Shown here one piece after another: positions 62,269 through 64,000 of a stretch of DNA of 64,000 bases; the stretch's first letter is position 1; every line of letters begins with the position of its first letter. Under the pieces are notes generated by a model that was not told the DNA's origin, did no database searches, and saw only the letters and a list, made by a program, of their open reading frames with translations. The stretch is taken from assembly GCA_017435865.1 (NCBI GenBank), contig JAFSEF010000101.1:1-64000 (forward strand), written 5' to 3'. The DNA comes from Clostridia bacterium (GTDB taxonomy: Bacteria; Bacillota; Clostridia; Oscillospirales; Acutalibacteraceae). The translations under genes were made by a program, and so were the position numbers.

Positions 62269-62307
62269 AAAAAGCCTGATTCCAATTTAACGGAATCAGG
62301 CTTTTTT
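62269..62307. terminator. Bidirectional terminator between the foldase and PPTase genes
   Basis: A 15-bp perfect stem (AAAAAGCCTGATTCC and complement) with an 8-nt loop, followed by T6, between converging genes. Confidence 0.9.
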
Positions 62308-62321
62308 CAATTGCTTTAATC

Positions 62322-62975
62322 TCAAATGTTTTTGTTCACTACGGAGAAGATGTATTGATTATCTTTGCTCAGTTGTGTAGTAATAAAGGAAAATCTGCTG
62401 TCAGAACAATCGCAAGTCGCAGCGGTCAGATCAAACGAAACATCTCTGAGGTTTCTGAACGTTCTGCCAAGAGCAGTAAAGTAAGCTTCTTTCATGGTTC
62501 TTACTCTCCAGTATCGTTCCATTTCTTCCCTGACATCACACACATCAAATCTGACGATATCTGCAAAAGAACGAACCGTGTTACCGTAAATATAATGAAT
62601 CTCCGCTTCGTTCATTTCCTTCTGTGCCTGCATGAAACTGAATGGCTGTATACTTCTGCAATCAATTCCTATCGGAGTGCGGTCTGCAGCACAACACAGG
62701 AAATTATCAGCAAGACTTAAACTGAAATAAGCTGAAAAATTACCCACAAGACATTGCTTATTGATGCCTGTCAGGATGTTAAAAGCAAATTTAGGAGCAT
62801 CTGTTAATTCTGATAAGCACTCTCGTGCAAGAAATTCAAAACCAACCGCATTGCGTTGTTCTTCTTCAGATTGCATAGCAAGAATACGTTCACGCCTGGA
62901 TGCAGACAAAAGGCTGAATGTTTCTTCAAAACACTCTTTATCAACAGCATCTATGTATATACTCTTACAAACCAT
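62322..62975 (-). CDS. 4'-phosphopantetheinyl transferase (Sfp-like)
   Basis: A 217-residue protein with the PPTase motif IGIDCRSI (metal Asp) and the C-terminal WRVRTMKEAYFTALG (the W..KEA helix). It transfers phosphopantetheine from CoA to carrier proteins. The two-domain Sfp type often serves polyketide or non-ribosomal peptide carrier proteins as well as ACP. The ribosome binding site is weak (GGAT). It follows the WYL regulator gene by 14 bp and is probably cotranscribed. No synthase genes are seen in the window. Confidence 0.8.
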   Translation of the reverse strand: MVCKSIYIDAVDKECFEETFSLLSASRRERILAMQSEEEQRNAVGFEFLARECLSELTDAPKFAFNILTGINKQCLVGNFSAYFSLSLADNFLCCAADRTPIGIDCRSIQPFSFMQAQKEMNEAEIHYIYGNTVRSFADIVRFDVCDVREEMERYWRVRTMKEAYFTALGRTFRNLRDVSFDLTAATCDCSDSRFSFITTQLSKDNQYIFSVVNKNI

Positions 62976-62989
62976 AATTCAGATCCAAT

Positions 62990-64000
62990 CTAATTATTTT
63001 TCAAATGATTATAATTTCCGATTATACTGTTTGCCTTTGTGATAACCATTTCACGTAAAACATCAGGAAACATAACAGTAACAGCATCCCCAAACTGCAT
63101 GATATAAGAAACAAGACCATCTGTAACTGCAGCTGTAAATCGTACTTTGAATGTATTCTCATGCTCACCTTTCATCAGGTGCACATGTTCTCCGAATCGA
63201 TCAAGAATCTGTTCAAGAATATCCCCTTTGCATTCAAGTTCGACTACATCTGTATTACCGGTAAACATATTGAAAACCTTGCTGACGTAATCAGCAGAAT
63301 TGAACGCTGTTTTGTATTCACAGACTTCTTTAAACGGACGCACTTTTTCATCAGAAATTTCCACAGAGTGAATGCGGTCAATTCGCAGATGCATCAGATT
63401 ATTATATTTTGAATTATTACAGATCAGATAGTAATGATCGTTGGACCATATTAAAGCATACGGGCTCACAAAAAACGATTTGCATTCCCTGCGTGCTGTA
63501 TACTTATCACCCAACACTCGTTTTGCATACTGAAGATTGACTTTTTTCTCATTCTTGATAGCAGTATCCAATGCATCAATGGAATAGTAAATCTCCTCAT
63601 TTGTGCATTTCGGACGTGCATCAATATAAAGCTGATCTTTCAGCTTTTTTTCCTGATGAATACTTGCGAAACCGCCAATCTTCGATAATAAAGAGCGGGT
63701 CTTGGCAGGAGTAATGAAATCAGCTGCCTGAACAGCATCGGAGAGCAATCTGACTTCAGCAAGTTCAAAATCCCTGCTGCCGAGAAAAAAGCCTTTTTTC
63801 GGAGTTGTTGCACTGATAATATCCATACCGTATTCCCGCAGAATCGCAATGTCACTGTAAAGCGATTTGCGTTCTGCAGAAATACCGTTTTCTTCAAGAT
63901 AATCAATAATATCAGCTGAATTCAGCACATGATCATCATCAGAATACCTTTTGAATATGTCAGCAAGAACCAGTAATTTGATTTTTGCATTGGCATTACC
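62990..64000 (-). CDS. WYL-domain transcriptional regulator (partial, start outside window)
   Basis: A helix-turn-helix regulator with a C-terminal WYL ligand-binding domain. The N-terminal winged helix contains SADIIDYLEENGISAERKSL and YSDIAILREYGMD. The WYL part contains YALIWSNDHYYLICNNSKYN and HLRIDRIHSVEI. The reading frame is open to the right edge at 64000 and the missing first few codons lie outside the window, so a GTG internal start at 63928 is not the true one. WYL regulators respond to nucleotides or DNA. It is coupled with the phosphopantetheinyl transferase gene. Target genes are unknown. Confidence 0.85.
   Translation of the reverse strand, partial: GNANAKIKLLVLADIFKRYSDDDHVLNSADIIDYLEENGISAERKSLYSDIAILREYGMDIISATTPKKGFFLGSRDFELAEVRLLSDAVQAADFITPAKTRSLLSKIGGFASIHQEKKLKDQLYIDARPKCTNEEIYYSIDALDTAIKNEKKVNLQYAKRVLGDKYTARRECKSFFVSPYALIWSNDHYYLICNNSKYNNLMHLRIDRIHSVEISDEKVRPFKEVCEYKTAFNSADYVSKVFNMFTGNTDVVELECKGDILEQILDRFGEHVHLMKGEHENTFKVRFTAAVTDGLVSYIMQFGDAVTVMFPDVLREMVITKANSIIGNYNHLKNN

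Noticed and set aside
60696..62285. A 529-codon open frame antisense to the foldase gene
   Set aside because: It mirrors the codon bias of the real gene, has odd composition (rich in Ile, Cys, Phe and Asn), no ribosome binding site, and runs through the terminator. The sense frame has clear domains.

Overview
The window is chromosomal DNA of a low-GC, spore-forming Firmicute. A complete pro-sigma-K gene, the cortex amidase gene cwlD and a CotF-type spore coat pair point to class Clostridia. The style of the surface proteins and of the small conserved hypotheticals fits the gut Oscillospirales/Ruminococcaceae, but that finer placement is inference. Genes are densely packed, most have a strong AGGAGG-type ribosome binding site, and rho-independent terminators are easy to see. 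No phage, insertion sequence, integron or CRISPR array was found, and no gene-free gap exceeds about 300 bp.

Layout. (1) 41-8103: a tight seven-gene myo-inositol operon, iolJ-iolC-iolB-iolD-iolE-iolA-iolG, which should carry myo-inositol to DHAP plus acetyl-CoA. (2) 8171-12469 (minus): an ABC exporter-type ATPase and a large FtsX-like permease with a coiled coil, divergent from galM. (3) 13847-20108: an envelope module of an anchored extracellular protein, a response regulator, a histidine kinase and an HtrA-type protease. (4) 20151-25662: PHP phosphoesterase, a membrane protein, tRNA-Ser(GGA), a secreted sialidase-like protein, a zinc dehydrogenase and a YdjC/ChbG-type deacetylase. (5) 25836-27576: rpsB and tsf; tsf is interrupted by an in-frame UAA exactly where a conserved Glu codon is expected. 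(6) 27689-31830: cwlD, radA, a GME-fold-like protein, a micro-membrane protein and a tyrosine recombinase preceded by a perfect 28-bp dyad. (7) 31871-35042 (minus): queA-tgt, then yajC and a small membrane protein. (8) 35158-38995: asd-dapA (lysine/DAP pathway) and GTP-type PEP carboxykinase. (9) 39074-43179 (minus): polA-rimI-tsaD. (10) 43303-48543: dusB, sigK, an esterase, tmcAL and ackA. (11) 48590-52742 (minus): coat proteins, a 908-residue cell-wall amidase and a DEDDh exonuclease. (12) 52941-57181 (minus): a type IIA topoisomerase pair. (13) 57405-64000: secG-tRNA-Lys, trmO, a small membrane protein, nrdR, proC, a parvulin-type foldase, a phosphopantetheinyl transferase and a WYL regulator running off the right edge.

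The most unusual features are the split tsf gene, two places (before sigK and before the gene after yajC) where the 3' arm of a terminator hairpin contains the next gene's Shine-Dalgarno sequence, the dif-like dyad next to the Xer-type recombinase, and a shared TTTTCAAAA/TTTTGAAAA dyad upstream of parE/secG and of nrdR. I found no clear, wholly new multi-gene system; the envelope module at 13847-20108 is the best candidate for an undescribed functional unit. All function calls rest on motif reading and recalled family knowledge, without database searches.
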